A DNA stretch of 64,000 bases from Sinotaia quadrata (lineage: Eukaryota > Mollusca > Gastropoda > Architaenioglossa > Viviparidae), in assembly GCA_028829895.1 (NCBI GenBank), contig CM054177.1:38594564-38658563 (forward strand), written 5' to 3'. Below the pieces are notes generated by a model. The model was not told the DNA's origin, ran no database searches, and saw only the letters and a list, made by a program, of their open reading frames with translations. The translations under genes were made by a program, and so were the position numbers. Shown here piece after piece: positions 23,954 through 36,545 of this stretch (positions within the stretch are counted from its first letter, which is position 1; every line of letters begins with the position of its first letter).

Positions 23954-24370
23954 CTACAGGGTGACAAGAAAAAATGTATATTTTCAAGAAACGAAATTTT
24001 TTTCTACATTTTATTCAATTGTAATATTAACAAACATCTTCAATATCATTTCCAACATTTGAGATGCAAAGGTTGGTGCGCTTGTAAGATTAACTCTACA
24101 TTGCCGTCAATTTTAGCACATTCACTCTTTATGCGTTCAATCAAGTGTGTTACCGTCAATTTTAGCATTTTCATTCTTTATGCGTTCAATCAAGTGTGTT
24201 ACCGTCAATTTTAGCATTTTCACTCTTTATGCGTTCAATCAAGTGTGTTACCGTCAATTTTAGCATTTTCACTCTTTATGCGTTCAATCAAGTGTGTTAC
24301 CGTCAATTTTAGCATTTTCACTCTTTATGCGTTCAATCAAGTGTGTTGCATCTGTGATTTTCATTGAGTA
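23954..24370 (-). pseudogene. Tc1/mariner (IS630) transposase 3' end, decayed
   Basis: On the minus strand the stretch reads LIERIKSECAKIDGNVE followed by LILQAHQPLHLKC. This resembles the C-terminal tail of Tc1/mariner-superfamily transposases (LIERI--EC--I----L-RV---...RC). About 130 bases further on, the minus strand ends in TTTTTTCTTGTCACCCTGTAG, whose plus-strand form CTACAGGGTG (23954-23963) looks like a mariner-type terminal repeat. The coding tail is repeated as a 49-bp tandem array, which destroys the frame. The upstream body of the transposase was not recognised. The call rests on the short C-terminal similarity plus the terminus. Confidence 0.5.
24083..24350 (+). repeat. 49-bp minisatellite, about 5 copies
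   Basis: Core gttcaatcaagtgtgttacc, with repeat starts at 24132, 24181, 24230, 24279 and 24328. On the minus strand each unit contains the LIERIKSE-A-IDG coding segment of the transposase remnant. 49 is not a multiple of 3, so copies alternate frame. Confidence 0.93.
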
Positions 24371-25059
24371 CACCTTCTTGTTTAGGGGCTAACATAAACT
24401 ATAGCCATGATAATTTCTTTCGTTTCGTCTCATACATTTGGTTTGTCCTTGACACTGTCCGTTTCGAGATTCGAACATTTGTCGCGCGCTGTCGAGCCGT
24501 ACTGTGATTGGCCGTTAGAACTAAGTTAAATTACTCTTTAGCCCAGAGGTAAGGGCCAACCGTCATAGAGTTTAGACGTAGAATATTTTTATTGTAACTT
24601 GAAAGTGTGCCTATATCATGTTATTCTGTGACAATTTGTGTGCCATTATATAGTGTACATCTCTGCATACATGACGCAAACAGACTGACTTATTGTTAAT
24701 TTTTTCTATATATTAAATTTTTATTAATTGTTCAGTCTCAATGTAACTTCTTTTGTTTGTTATCGTAACTTGTAGTTAAATGATTGTATCTTGTTAACTG
24801 TCCATCTATATATCTGTTTGTTTATCTATTTTACAAAATCTATTCACAGTCTAAATAACTTAGTGGGGACCGTGAGTCGAATTAACGGCGGCGCATCAGA
24901 GTAACAGTTGCAGATATCATATTTGACCAGTTATCCATACTTAGCAACAGCACTTGTAGATGTTTTATATTTTTAACTAATTGCTAATATTTGGCATAAT
25001 TCATTATTACAAGTCACCCAAGAGTACATCGCGACACCACTTACCCATGAAATCGTTCA
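24371..25059. other. gene-free stretch
   Basis: 24.42-24.56 kb contains complex sequence (TTCGAGATTCGAACATTTG, GTCGCGCGCTGTCGAG), perhaps the rest of the decayed transposon. Otherwise unique A+T-rich DNA. Confidence 0.4.
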
Positions 25060-25368
25060 CTCTCGACAGTGATCATATTCAAACTAATTGACTTAGCTTC
25101 CATAGAAATATCATAGTTAAACTAATTGACTTGGCTTTCCCATAGAAATATCATAGTTAAACTAATTGACTTGGCTTTCATAGAAATATCATAGTTAAAC
25201 TAATTGACTTACTTGGCTTTCATAGAAATATCATATTTAAACTAATTGACTTACTTGGCTTCCATAGAAATATCATATTCAAACTAATTGACTTACTTAT
25301 CTTCCAAAGAAATATCATATTTAAACTAATTGACTTACTTGGCTTCCATAGAAATATCATTTATTACT
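25060..25368 (+). repeat. about 40-46-bp minisatellite, 7 copies
   Basis: Core atagaaatatcatagttaaa plus ctaattgactt(actt)ggctt. The acttactt step is present only in later copies. Confidence 0.92.
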
Positions 25369-26639
25369 TAGGCTTTCCACTGGTAAAGGCAAGAATGACG
25401 TCTTTAATTTAACTTAATTAACTTAATTTAATGTAACAACACTATTATGCCTTTCATTTCCCGTCAAATTATTAAATGAACTCAGTGTGTGTGCCTTTAC
25501 ATATTTTCACGTTTACAAGAAAGACGAATGCACAGAAACAAATTTAATGTAATAAAATGTAAGATTCTTTACAATCTGTACACAGAATAATTTGGAAGTT
25601 GACGTTTGTCATGCAGAACAGTATGCCTGCTTTCATTACTGACAAATATATTACGATTGTTTGTATAACAATTATTTCATTATTTGAAAAGTACATTACG
25701 ATTAAATGGATAATTTTTAGACTACTTCATTATTGACAAATATAATTACGATTGCTTGTATCATAAGTTTTAAACTGATTTCGGATTACACAATGCCATA
25801 CACATTCATAGTGTGATTAATGCACACTATTATGATTATTGTTAATTAATTTTCAAAGTGAAAATGAAACAACTAATTTCTCTTAGTCATTATTTATTTT
25901 TGCTAACTGTCCCCTGTGTATTTCTGTCCCTTGTGTATTTCTAATAACTGTCCCCTGTATTTCTAATAACTGTCACTTTAAATTAACAAATTTACAATGC
26001 TATGCTGAAAACTGAAGACAGCAAAATAGGAGAAAATAAATCAGAGTTATGCACAGCTGACCGCAGTGGCAAATTGTCTTTCTGTCCTAGATGACAATGT
26101 ATCATTGTATACACAACAAGGTTACAATGTATCACTCTATTACTGGAATATTCTTTTGAGCAGCGATCGGAAAAAGGGTCGTGTGCAAAACAACAGCGTA
26201 CACAACTAAATTACTGTACAATGTATCACTGTTTTGCTTTGGGCAGAGGTCGGAAATAGATCATGTGCAAGACAACAACGGACAACTAAATTACATCTTA
26301 TCACTGGATCATTCCTTCGGGCAAGGGTTGGAGATAGGTTATGAGACAACAGCATAGACTACTACTGAAAGCGGAAGGTACTCTGAGAGTTAGCCAGAGT
26401 GAAAAAGGGTTCTGAAAACCCTATGCTGAGGTAGACTAGAAATCATCATTTCATTCAGTAAAGTTGATGATTCACTGAATTATTCAACGTACAACAGGGT
26501 TTGGCAACCCCACCCTCACGCTTTGTCGCCACACCCCAGCAAAAGGGTGTGTAGTGCCAAGTGAACATACAGGCCCATCACTTTAATGACAAAGCATTCT
26601 CAGTGAACCGTTAAACATCCTAGACCCTCACTATATAAT
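25369..26639. other. gene-free stretch
   Basis: Unique A+T-rich sequence. 26.08-26.35 kb contains a loosely repeated segment of about 100-110 bp (acaatgtatcact, cagaggtcggaa). No gene. Confidence 0.45.
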
Positions 26640-27130
26640 TTTAACAAAATAATCATCCGTCATCAGCAAACTTGCAATTAATTAGCCAGCCTATTTTGGC
26701 CTAATCAAAATTCAATCGGTGCATCAATTATACTGTCGGTCGTTTACCCTCGTATGATTTTCCTCTGTTGTGAGCAAGCAACAGTGAACATGATCATCAG
26801 TCTTTCAGGTTTTGTGTTACCTTTTCCCCGCCTCTAAGCAGGATTTCCCTTCTAGTTAAATTTTTTAAGGCTGAGCAAAGCTTTCAAAGTATTATTTCAG
26901 CATTTCCAAGGTTTCAATTGGTAATGTCCCGTAAGAGTGAATCCTATTCCTGCAAGCCACATGACGAAATTATCTGTGTAGTTGGCCGTCAACTTCTAAG
27001 TGGGTTTACACGTTTGTGCTTGAAGCGCAAAGCCACTCAGCGGAAAAGCCAGGCAAGGTTATCTACGCACGCCATGATCACATGACAAGGCGCGCGCGTC
27101 TCCCATGACAGCACTATAGCAAGGACTGTT
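26640..27130 (+). promoter_or_regulatory. candidate conserved non-coding region
   Basis: Repeat-free stretch with homeodomain-type AATTAATT (26676-26683), CTATTTTGGCC, TAATCAAAATTCAATCGG and GCATCAATTA. A more G+C-rich part at 26.93-27.12 kb follows, with AAGTGGGTTTACACG and GGCGCGCGCG. There is no open frame of note. It stands out against the repeat-laden surroundings. Confidence 0.2.
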
Positions 27131-27296
27131 TAACAACTTTAACTGAAAGAAGTGCAGAGGCAGAATTATATGCTGTGTCCTCCAGGCCATCTGGCCCACG
27201 TCTAACAGTAACTTCGAACTTGACTGCAGCCTTGAGTAAAAGATAACACATGGATTACACTATTGTCATCTGACAAGTGATATGTATTCCAGTATA

Positions 27297-27301
<5 letters not shown>

Positions 27302-27353
<52 letters not shown>

Positions 27354-27382
27354 AACACTCAAGCACACACACACACACACAG
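27302..27382 (+). repeat. (CA)n microsatellite, interrupted
   Basis: About 80 bases of CA with aaacac interruptions. Confidence 0.97.
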
Positions 27383-28296
27383 AGGTGTTATTCATTCATT
27401 CCTCGGGCTGTTTGTTATTTCAGTGCTATGCTAACTTCAGTACTGTCTTTTTTTTACTCATTCCGTGTGCTTTCCAATGCATATTTGACTGTAATTAAAG
27501 GAAAAAGTCAGAGATTGAGATATATTCCCCAAAGTTAAGACATGAATGTACTAGCTGAAGGACTTGTGCCGATGGCTCTGTAAGTAATTCTCAAGGTTAA
27601 ACAAGAAAGAAAATATATTTTTTTATTGTTGTTTAGGCGTTATGGTAGGGCAGCCTTCTCTGTTAAAATAATAAAGTCCACCTTTTTCTTATCAATCCAC
27701 GCCTTTTCTCAACATGTTGTTAAATACACATTATTGTGATCAACTCCCGATTTTCAGTGCTCACATTATATAATCTTACAACGAATTACCTGCATTTAAT
27801 ATTACTTTTGTTATTTAAACTATAGATCAAAGATAGCACTGGAATGCACTATGCATGAGTAGATATACTTACAACTGGAGAAAATTAAAAGAAGCATGAA
27901 ATCAATCTTGTTTGGAACATTTTTTACACGTGACAGTCAATGTTCTTTCTTCTTTTATTATGATGATAGCAGTTTCTGGCTTTCCGCTGATTTCATTGCT
28001 TGGCACAAGGTGTGCCACTGTTGTAGAGTTGAAGGTGAAAAACGACAGAGTGGAAGATGGTAGATAGGAAAGTGGTAGGGGGGGGGGGGTGATGATAAGT
28101 AGCCTATTTTCCGTTGAGTTCATGTCTGGCCAGCAAAGGTGAGATTTAGCCTAGTATTCCGTGTGGTGGTGGATGTTGTTGCTGTTGTTCCCAATGTTGG
28201 TGTGGAAGGGTAGGTGGGGGTGTCTTACAAAGCCCAGGCTAGTAACACACCAAGACTATACCTAGTGTGTACATACGTCCGGGATGTTCAACCCCC

Positions 28297-28756
28297 TCAC
28301 TGGTAGTGTTGTCGTCGTTGTTGCTGATGTCGCGGCTGTCCCCGGTGTCCGTTGAGATGCGCGTAAATTGACAATTGTGACCAGAAAAGGTGGTCGAGCA
28401 TCAGCTGGATCGTATCCGTAAGGTGTGATTTAGATATCTCCTCTACGAAAACTGCTGCTCTTTGTACTACCATTTTTGTTATTGTTGGTGGTGGTGGTTT
28501 CTTCAGCGTTGTTGTGGCTGTTGTTATTTTCTCACAAGCTGTGGTGGGCGTTGTCGTTTTTTCCATCTCGTTTTGGAATATGACTTCCTGTGTTCTTGAT
28601 GTTGTTGCTGTTTGTGATAGTGATGGTGTTGGTATTGGAGGCGTTGTTGGCAAGGGAGAGCAGTGGGGCTTTAAGCAACCTTGCCAACTCATCCAGTGTG
28701 ACATCTACTTCAGTCTGTTTATCTGATTTCTTTATGCTGATCGTCCAGTGTGACAT
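28297..28756 (-). pseudogene. uncharacterised low-complexity coding-like region, two overlapping frames
   Basis: On the minus strand two frames overlap. One (28756-28532) reads SDKQTEVDVTLDELARLLKA and then an Asn/Thr/Ile-rich stretch. The other (28704-28297, 135 codons) is Thr/Pro/Lys-rich and ends in VFVEEISKSHLTDTIQLMLD and a Gln/His/Arg-rich tail. The strand is A- and C-rich and full of trinucleotide runs, so length alone means little. The first frame starts inside the last unit of the 52-bp array. I cannot assign a function. A decayed retrotransposon ORF1 with an internal minisatellite is one reading, and a low-complexity host exon is another. Confidence 0.25.
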
Positions 28757-29056
28757 CTATTTCAATCTGTTTATCTGATTTCTTTATGCTGATCGTCCAG
28801 TGTGACATCTATTTCAATCTGTTTATCTTATTTCTTTATGCTGATCGTCCAGTGTGACATCTATTTCAATCTGTTTATCTTATTTCTTTATGCTGATCGT
28901 CCAGTGTGACATCTATTTCAATCTGTTTATCTTATTTCTTTATGCTGATCGTCCAGTGTGACATCTATTTCAATCTGTTTATCTTATTTCTTTGTGCTGA
29001 TCGTCCAGTGTGACATCTATTTCAATCTGTTTATCTTATTTCTTTATGCTGATCGT
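28690..29056 (+). repeat. 52-bp minisatellite, 7 copies
   Basis: Core gatcgtccagtgtgacatct. Starts every 52 bp from about 28737. The left edge merges into the coding-like minus-strand region (a diverged unit at 28690). Frames on both strands across it are artefacts. Confidence 0.95.
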
Positions 29057-29163
29057 TTCTATCTGTACTATTTTTTCCTTCATCTCGGTTTTGCTAGTCT
29101 GTTTGTTGGCAATTTTATGTTGTTTCTTTTTTTCCTCCTTTTTGTATTGGTTGTTGTCTGATT

Positions 29164-29410
29164 TTATTTTGTCGTCAGAGTACCTAGTGTCTGGATTTTC
29201 TTTTCCACAGTGTCAGTTGTTGTAGTCTGTGAAAAAGCCTCCTTGATTTGTTGTCTGGTTGTGTGTGAGGAGTTGACTTTCATTTTTGGAGGAGTTTTCG
29301 ACATGATGTTTGTATTAGATTCCTCTCTGGTCGGAGTGGCTGTTATCTGAGTCTCACTTGTTGGCAGTCGATGTGTTGTTGACAGTCGATGTGTTGTATC
29401 CTTCGCTTTT
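29164..29410 (-). pseudogene. uncharacterised coding-like frame upstream of the 52-bp array
   Basis: Open minus-strand frame of about 80 codons, with an ATG at 29304 giving a 46-residue product. It starts MSKTPPKMKVNSSHTTRQQ, continues IKEAFSQTTTTDTVEKKIQ and ends TAA at 29166-29164. It is basic, Thr-rich and hydrophilic. Together with the frames on the other side of the array it could be one interrupted protein. There is no recognisable domain. The A/C-rich coding strand is like that of the LINE fragment at 13 kb. Confidence 0.25.
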
Positions 29411-30511
29411 TATTGACTGCCACAAGAGTCAGACCTTAAGAGAAAGTGGTTGTGTGCTTTACAGCAGAAAAATCCTCCACCGTGTTTATGTATGATCTTT
29501 TCATTTCAGTGATACAATAGTCTACCGTTGATAACCGTGTATCAGAGTGAGATCTCGATGAGGAAAGAAAGGCAGATTAAAAGCATGGAAATGTCCACCG
29601 ACAATGTCGTCTGCTGCAAGTACCTGTATAGCCATATCAGTCAAACTTGGACAAAGAAAGTCATCTGCTGACGAATGCGGCAATTCTAACCGTCTGATCG
29701 TATCCTTGACAAATCTTTTTGATGATTACATCTTACGTGTTAGTGTCTATAGGCTTTCTTGAGATTCTATGAATGACTAACGTCTAATGAACGACTCAAA
29801 GCGAATATACTTCCTTAGCACAGTTCACAGAACCGGAAGGTGAACAGTAAAATCTTGAGGATTTATAAATATCACTGGCCTTGACATATATTTTAAATAA
29901 GATTCGGAAAGTTGTTGCATTCTAAAATTCTAAGTTATTTATTATATATTTGTATCTAAGTCAAGGTCATATGAGGTTTGCCTGGGTGGACTGTTGAACT
30001 GCGGCAGTGTGAGTACCAGAGATCGGAAAGCTTTGCAGTTGTGCAAGTTATTATAATGCCGGAAGTAGAATCCGATGACTACTCAGGGGATGCTTTATGT
30101 GTCAACAAGAGAGGGATGCTAAGTGGGTGGGACCGGAAGAAAGAATAAATTGTTTTTTAGAATTTTCTAGACTTTTCATGTTTTGTTTATGGTTTATGGT
30201 GTATCCTTGTTTGAGTATAGTTTGTGTAAATTGAAATTAGTTTCAGAACTATATGGTGTTTTGCTGTTTGAATATAGATTCTGTAAATAGAAACTGGTGC
30301 TTCTTTCAGAACTATATGATGTTTCGTTGTTCAAATAAAATTTCAGTGAATGTGTTCTAAACTATATGACGTTTCGTTGTTCAGATAAAGTTTCAGCTTA
30401 AATACAATTTATTAAGTTGCAGTGGTTCGACTGTCCAACCCTTCTGAGTTGTATGCAGAATTAGTTTTGAATTATATCTTCCTTTGACTGAATTGAAGTT
30501 GATCGTTAGAC
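29411..30511. other. gene-free stretch
   Basis: 29.99-30.14 kb is a complex, less A+T-rich island (CTGCGGCAGTGTGAG, GGGTGGGACCGGAAG). 30.2-30.4 kb holds three diverged copies of agaactatatgatgtttcgt. No gene. Confidence 0.45.
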
Positions 30512-30706
30512 AGAATGATGTTGCAATGTTCAGTGAACAGTAGAGACAGAATGATGTTGCAATGTTCAGTGAACAGTAGAGACAGAATGATGTTGCAATG
30601 TTCAGTGAACAGTAGAGACAGAATGATGTTGCAATGTTCAGTGAACAGTAGAGACAGAATGATGTTGCAATGTTCAGTGAACAGTAGAGACAGAATGATA
30701 TTGCAG
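30512..30706 (+). repeat. 36-bp minisatellite, 5.4 copies, near-perfect
   Basis: Core aatgatgttgcaatgttcag. The unit is a multiple of 3, giving a frame of identical 12-residue repeats (MMLQCSVNSRDR). There is no gene context. Confidence 0.96.
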
Positions 30707-31049
30707 TGTTCGTGTTCGTCTGATAAGTTTATGGTGACGCTTCCCTTTGTGGGAACGAAACAATGATAAGATGTACCAAAAGCCCCACAACGATGTCTTT
30801 AGAATCTATCAGGACACTGAACAATTGATAAGCTTAATTAAAAATAATGTCATGCATATTATTATACACACAGTTTGTTAAAGGGAATTTATATTAATGG
30901 TATTGTAACTGATTTAAATTAAAACCCATCCGATATAGATAGCGGTAACAATAATACAAAATGTAAATATCTTAATGTAAAATTTAATCCAATTGTAATC
31001 TATATGCTCATTCTTTTTTTATCACTTTACATTATTTGCCCCTTGTAAA

Positions 31050-31180
31050 TCATATATATATATTATATTATTTGCCCATTGTAAATCGTGTATATATATA
31101 TATTATTTAACAATTGTAAATCGTATATATATTATATTATTTGCCCATTATAAATAGTATATATTTGCCCCTTGTAAATC

Positions 31181-31224
<44 letters not shown>

Positions 31225-31244
31225 CTTTGATTCCTTGCCCTTTG

Positions 31245-31284
<40 letters not shown>

Positions 31285-31290
31285 TTTGAT
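31050..31290 (+). repeat. (AT)n microsatellites with tttgcccattgtaaat spacers
   Basis: Several AT runs, two longer than 40 bases, separated by diverged copies of a short spacer with ttgtaaatcgt. Confidence 0.95.
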
Positions 31291-31709
31291 TGCTTGCACT
31301 TTGTAAATCGTACATATGTACAACGATTATAAATGACACCAATTCGACAAAGCGTGCTTGTAGTCAGCCAACCTTTTATCAATATAAAAATCCCCTTTTT
31401 AACTGGAAAGTGAAACAGCATCATTTTCCTCAACTTTCATCTGCTTTATGACACATCTGTAGTTTTCTTTCGATCACAAGAGTAACACGACCCTAACTTA
31501 CAAATTAGGTTTCAAGTGCACACTCAGAGTACGAACCATGCAATAGATCTCGACTCTCAAATAGTGCTGGACATCGGCCACAACTATGGATTCTCTCACA
31601 AAGTTAGACAATGACGAATAGCAGATTATTTCATGATCATATTCTTATGTCCTGGGTCATTGGTTCATATAGATATGACTCTGAGAGCGTTAGTTGTCGT
31701 ACAGACATA

Positions 31710-32175
31710 GATTCACTCACAGTACTAGACAGTAGTCATACATAAGTAGATTCACACTACTAGACAGTAGTCATATAGACGTAGATTCACTATTCTAGAC
31801 AGTAGTCATATAGACGTAGATTCACTATTCTAGACAGTAGTCATATAGACGTAAATTCACACTACTAGACAGTAGTCATATAGACGTAGATTCACACTAC
31901 TAGACAGTAGTCATATAGACGTAGATTCACTATTCTAGACAGTAGTCATATAGACGTAGATTCACACTACTAGACAGTAGTCATATAGACGTAGATTCAC
32001 TATTCTAGACAGTAGTCATATAAACGTAGATTCACTATTCTAGACAGTAGTCATATAGACGTAGATTCACTATTCTAGACAGTAATCATTTAGACGTAGA
32101 TTCACTATTCTAGACAGTAGTCATATAGATGTAGATTCACTATTCTAGACAGTAGTCATATAGACGTGGATTCAT
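31710..32175 (+). repeat. 35-37-bp minisatellite, about 13 copies, two subtypes
   Basis: Core agacagtagtcatatagacg, followed by tagattcac(tattct/actact). The two endings alternate irregularly along the array. Confidence 0.95.
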
Positions 32176-33153
32176 TTGGAATTCCCCTCTCCCTTTAGCC
32201 CTGGTTTCTGGTTTTTTTCTTTCCTCAAAACTAAAGTGATATATCTAGTAAATTGTTTTCAGAATATAACCTGCTTTGTTAAAATTTATTGTTTAAAATA
32301 AGGTTCTAACTTTTTATTTAAATCACATCCACAATAATTCGTTTAATTTTTTTTAAAACCTAATTGCCTAATGATATTCGTTAAGACGTGTATAGTGTCT
32401 AATATGATTTTCTAAAAAAAACCAAAAAAAAACCCAAACCGATTTGATATACATAATTTGATTTTTTAAACAAACCCATATTTCTTTTTTTTTTTTTTTA
32501 ATGAACTAGAAGTGTCTAATTTGTTTTTTTTTTAAATAAAGAAAGTGATGTGTCTAATTTCATTTTTCAAAAGTACTTTCTTATGCCTTATTATGTTTCA
32601 AAATAAACAAATAATTAATGAAATGCTTAATTTAATATTCAAAGAATAAGCAATAGTGCTTAATGTCATATTTAAGTTTTTAAAAATATATCTATTTTAT
32701 TTTATTTTATTTAAAGAGCAAACGTCTTTAATATGGATTTCAAAGAATATATAAAAGTGCCTAATTTGATATTTCAATAGGTAAATTGCCTGGTTTGATA
32801 TTTCAGTAGCTAAGTTGCTAGCTGGATACTTCAGTAGCTAAATTGCCAAATTTGATAGTTACAGAATAAATAAATTAAATTGCCATGTTTTATATTTATA
32901 GAACAAATAAGTTAAATTGTCTAGTTTGATATTTACAGAACATAGATTAAATTACCTAGTTTGATATTTACTAAAGGAATAAATTAAATTAACTAGTTTT
33001 ATAGTCACAGAACATATAAGTCCTTATTTAATTTTAAATAAACAGTTTGCTCACATACTGCAACTGATTTTTGAGTGTTTGTGCAATGTCTGGGCGGACT
33101 GGTGGACGGACTGCTTTTCACATGAATAATCCTATTTTTGCATTCAAGCTTTC
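32176..33153 (+). repeat. degenerate A+T-rich repeats
   Basis: 32.35-32.72 kb has poly-A/T tracts with gtctaatttg. 32.76-33.01 kb has units of about 45 bp around agtttgatatttacagaaca. No gene. Confidence 0.6.
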
Positions 33154-33340
33154 ATGGGCAGTAGTAACTCAGTGACATACTTCGGGCTACAAGCAATACA
33201 CCCTAGTACGACAAGGGCAGTAGTAACTCAGTGACATACTTCGGGCTACAAGCAATACACCCTAGTACGACATGGGCAGTAACTCAGTGACATACTTCGG
33301 GCTACAAGCAATACACCCTAGTACGACATGGGCAGTAACT
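33154..33340 (+). repeat. 59-bp minisatellite, 3 copies
   Basis: Core cagtgacatacttcgggcta, starts 33156, 33215, 33274 and a partial at 33330. Less A+T-rich than its flanks. Confidence 0.94.
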
Positions 33341-33799
33341 GAGTGAGATATTTTAATCCGCTTTCACTTTCAGTTTCACAAAGCATTGCATTCTTTATCT
33401 AATGTTGACGGAAGTTCCTAAGATAAACCACCGACCCGAAACAGCCCTCAAATAGATGTCCTTTAAAGGATCATCCCACTTACAGGAAATATAAACAAAA
33501 TGTCAGTTTATAACCTTGCAGCTTGTCAACGTGGTCACACTAAGGAATAATTTTGATAACGTGTATGATTATTGCGAAAGAGAAAAATGTGGATATTTAG
33601 AATCAGCATAAAATTGTGTTTAGTGCAGAAAACATTTTTAAAAGTTAAACCTTATATTTTTAAATATGAAATAATAGTGTGTAATTTAATAATATATTAT
33701 TTTATAGTATGGTATAATAAACTGTGTAATTTAATAATATATTATTTTATTAGATGATTTCATAGAACATGTAAGTTCGTTGTGATAGAACACAGTATG

Positions 33800-34320
33800 C
33801 ACGTTTGTTATCAAATAGGAGAGAAAGTGTGCCAATACTGATAAATAAATTATTTGAGCTTGTATGTTATTATAATCAATGAAGTACTTAAGCTATAATG
33901 TTCAAGTATGTAGGCCTGTAAATTCATTATAATAAAATAAAATGCATAAGTGTATTATTAGAGAATAATGCACTGTGGCTTACAATTTCATTGTGATAGA
34001 GCACATTGTATCAGTTCATTATGACGAAATAAAGTATACAGGTGTACAGTTTCATTATGATAGAGCACCCTGTATCAGTTCATTATGACGAAATAAAGTA
34101 TACAGGTGTACAGTTTCATTATGATAGAGCACACTGTATCAGTTCATTATGACGAAATTAAGTTTACAGTGGTACAGTTTCATTATGATAGAATAAAGTA
34201 ATTTCATTTTGAAAGAATAAAGGATGTGAGCCTATATATTTATTATGATAGAATAAAGTGTGCAATATTCATTATGACGGGATAAAGGATATATGCCAAT
34301 AATTTCATTTTCATAGAAAA
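33800..34320 (+). repeat. degenerate array with a recent 62-bp block
   Basis: Core cattatgacgaaataaagta. About three well-conserved copies at 34.00-34.17 kb lie in a longer diverged series of ttcattatgata motifs. Confidence 0.85.
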
Positions 34321-34384
34321 AAATGTCCGAGTTAATTGACACAGTAATGGAGGAATTTTTAACTTCTCTGACGGCAATGTCACT

Positions 34385-36545
34385 TAGTTAATGAAAATTA
34401 TTATTATTATTAATTAATTTTTCATAACTAATTACAAGTGATGAGAATCTTAATTTAATTTATTAATGATCATCCAACAGATACTACTCGTCTCTCACTT
34501 GGCGGATATGCGGGTGCTGTAAACGTTTTCTCTATTCCACAACTTAACAAAATTTACAGTCACATAATCTTTCCGTAGGTGGAAAACTTCTTACTAAAGG
34601 AGAAGATAAATCTTACTTTAATTATATTTAGCGAGCCCCCATCCACCCACTTTCTTCTCTAACATAATATTATCAATATGCATAAGAAGGTCAATCAATT
34701 TATTAAATCAACAATCAAATATACATATGACATTACAATGAAATATATTACTTGACGTCAATATTCCACACACTCGTGTTTGGATAATTTTATGTTTATG
34801 CAGTCTATATATATATATTAAAATAAAATTACAATTCCACAATAGAGTCAATGTAAATTGCAGAATAGTTATGGAGTTATTGGAGGTAGGTGATTATAGT
34901 CTTTTTACTGACCTGGATTGAATACTGCTTCAACAGTCTTTCACTTCTTGTGCAACAATGTCACAATGTCCATGTCAACATGTGTCTCCCTCCACAGGGA
35001 AAACCCTAACGTGCTATTTTCCTCTTGAACCAGCTTGAGCACTCTCTTCACCATGTCAGTTCCTTTGAGCAGAACATGATTACAGTAATTATGGCAACTT
35101 CAATGTACTAGAATTCTCCCAATGTACTCAGCATATTTTGCCATGAAAAATCAAAAGTGTATAGTGTACTCCCTTATGCTTACACATACTGCATCAGTTG
35201 TTTCCCCACATCTTCCTGGTCGTTAAGATTTATAATACATGAACACGTGAAAGGTAATTAAAAGGGCTATTTGCTCACTGCAAAATATAATTAAGGAGCA
35301 AACCTAAATTTCCAGTTTATCACAATGTAACTCCATTCTTTCTTAGATTCCATTGTCAATTTACAGTTTTCTACAACGGTATTCATTAACCCAATACATG
35401 CACATGGCATAATAAATACAGCATATCAAAACAGTGTCAAGTGTCAACACACTAAACACAAGCAGTTTAGTTCAAACATTTATAGAAATAAAAGTCAACT
35501 CATATAGTACATTTCTAAACAAATATATCAATAGCAAAACTACATGAACTATTTCTAAATCCATTCTCTCTCAACCAGTCAGTTTAACTCACCATCAACT
35601 GCCACCTTTCAAAACTGGACTTTTTTCTTGCCACTTCAAATTCAAAGTGATTTTGACAGAATTTTCTACAGCAAGTGAACTCTTTAATCTCAGTCCATTG
35701 GCTGGTCTCGTTCTTGTAAATCATAACTATACATCAATGGGGTGCAGTGTATTCCTTACACTTACAAACTGCAGTAGATATTTCTTGTGTTTACCAGGAG
35801 ATTCAGATAATACAGTAAAAGGCTGCTTTGTCCCTGTAAAAATATAATCAGGGAACAAACACTAAGTTTCCAGTTTATTCCTTTTTAACTCCATTCATTC
35901 TTACATTCAAGTCTCATCTTATAGTTTCCTGCAACAGTATTTATTAGCCCGATACACGCACACAGCATAAACAAATACAGCATATCAGTTTTATGAACAG
36001 GTTCACTAGAAACAATGTCAAGTGTTTAGCACACTATGTACGACCATCTTAGTTCAAACATTTGTAGAAATAATAGTCTACTCATATAATGCATATCTGT
36101 GTAAAATACAAATATCAATAGCAAAAATGCATGAAATATTTTCAAGTCCATTCGCTCTCAATCAATCAGTTAACTCACCATTAAGCTAACGGCCACCTTT
36201 CATGACCAGACTCTTTGCCACACCAAATTGAAATGTTTAGACAATAGAATTCTTTACAGCAGGTAACTTTTCATATCAGCCCTTTGGCTGGTCTTGTTCT
36301 CGTAAATCTTAACCATTGTATAATAAAAACAGCTCATTTAGTGGAACTGGTTTGCATTATATAAGCAATTTCTAGCATATTCTCAACTCGAGTGTTTACT
36401 CCAACTCTGACACTTACAAAAATACCATCATAAGGAATGCCCAAGGCCAGGTCACTTTGACAATTTAACAGTTTATATAACAATTAGGTTTAGAAATAGG
36501 AATAGGTAAATTTACTCCACCACAGTATGTACAGATCTTATTATC
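34385..36545 (-). mobile_element. 1.5-kb dispersed family, copy 1, internally duplicated
   Basis: Minus-strand copy of the family seen at 50.7, 56.9 and 63.6 kb. In family orientation it starts near 36535 (GTGGAGTAAATTTACCTATT) and ends near 34385 with CACTTGTAATTAGTTATG and an AAT-rich tail. About 520 bases are present twice in tandem (35230-35750 and 35800-36320), so it is longer than the other copies. A frame at 35647-35847 on the plus strand falls in this duplication and is not a gene. Confidence 0.75.

Noticed and set aside
30515..30766. Frame with perfect 12-residue repeats
   Set aside because: Explained by the 36-bp minisatellite. No gene context.
35647..35847. 66-codon plus-strand frame
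   Set aside because: Falls within dispersed-family copy 1, antisense, and its homologous segments in other copies are not open.
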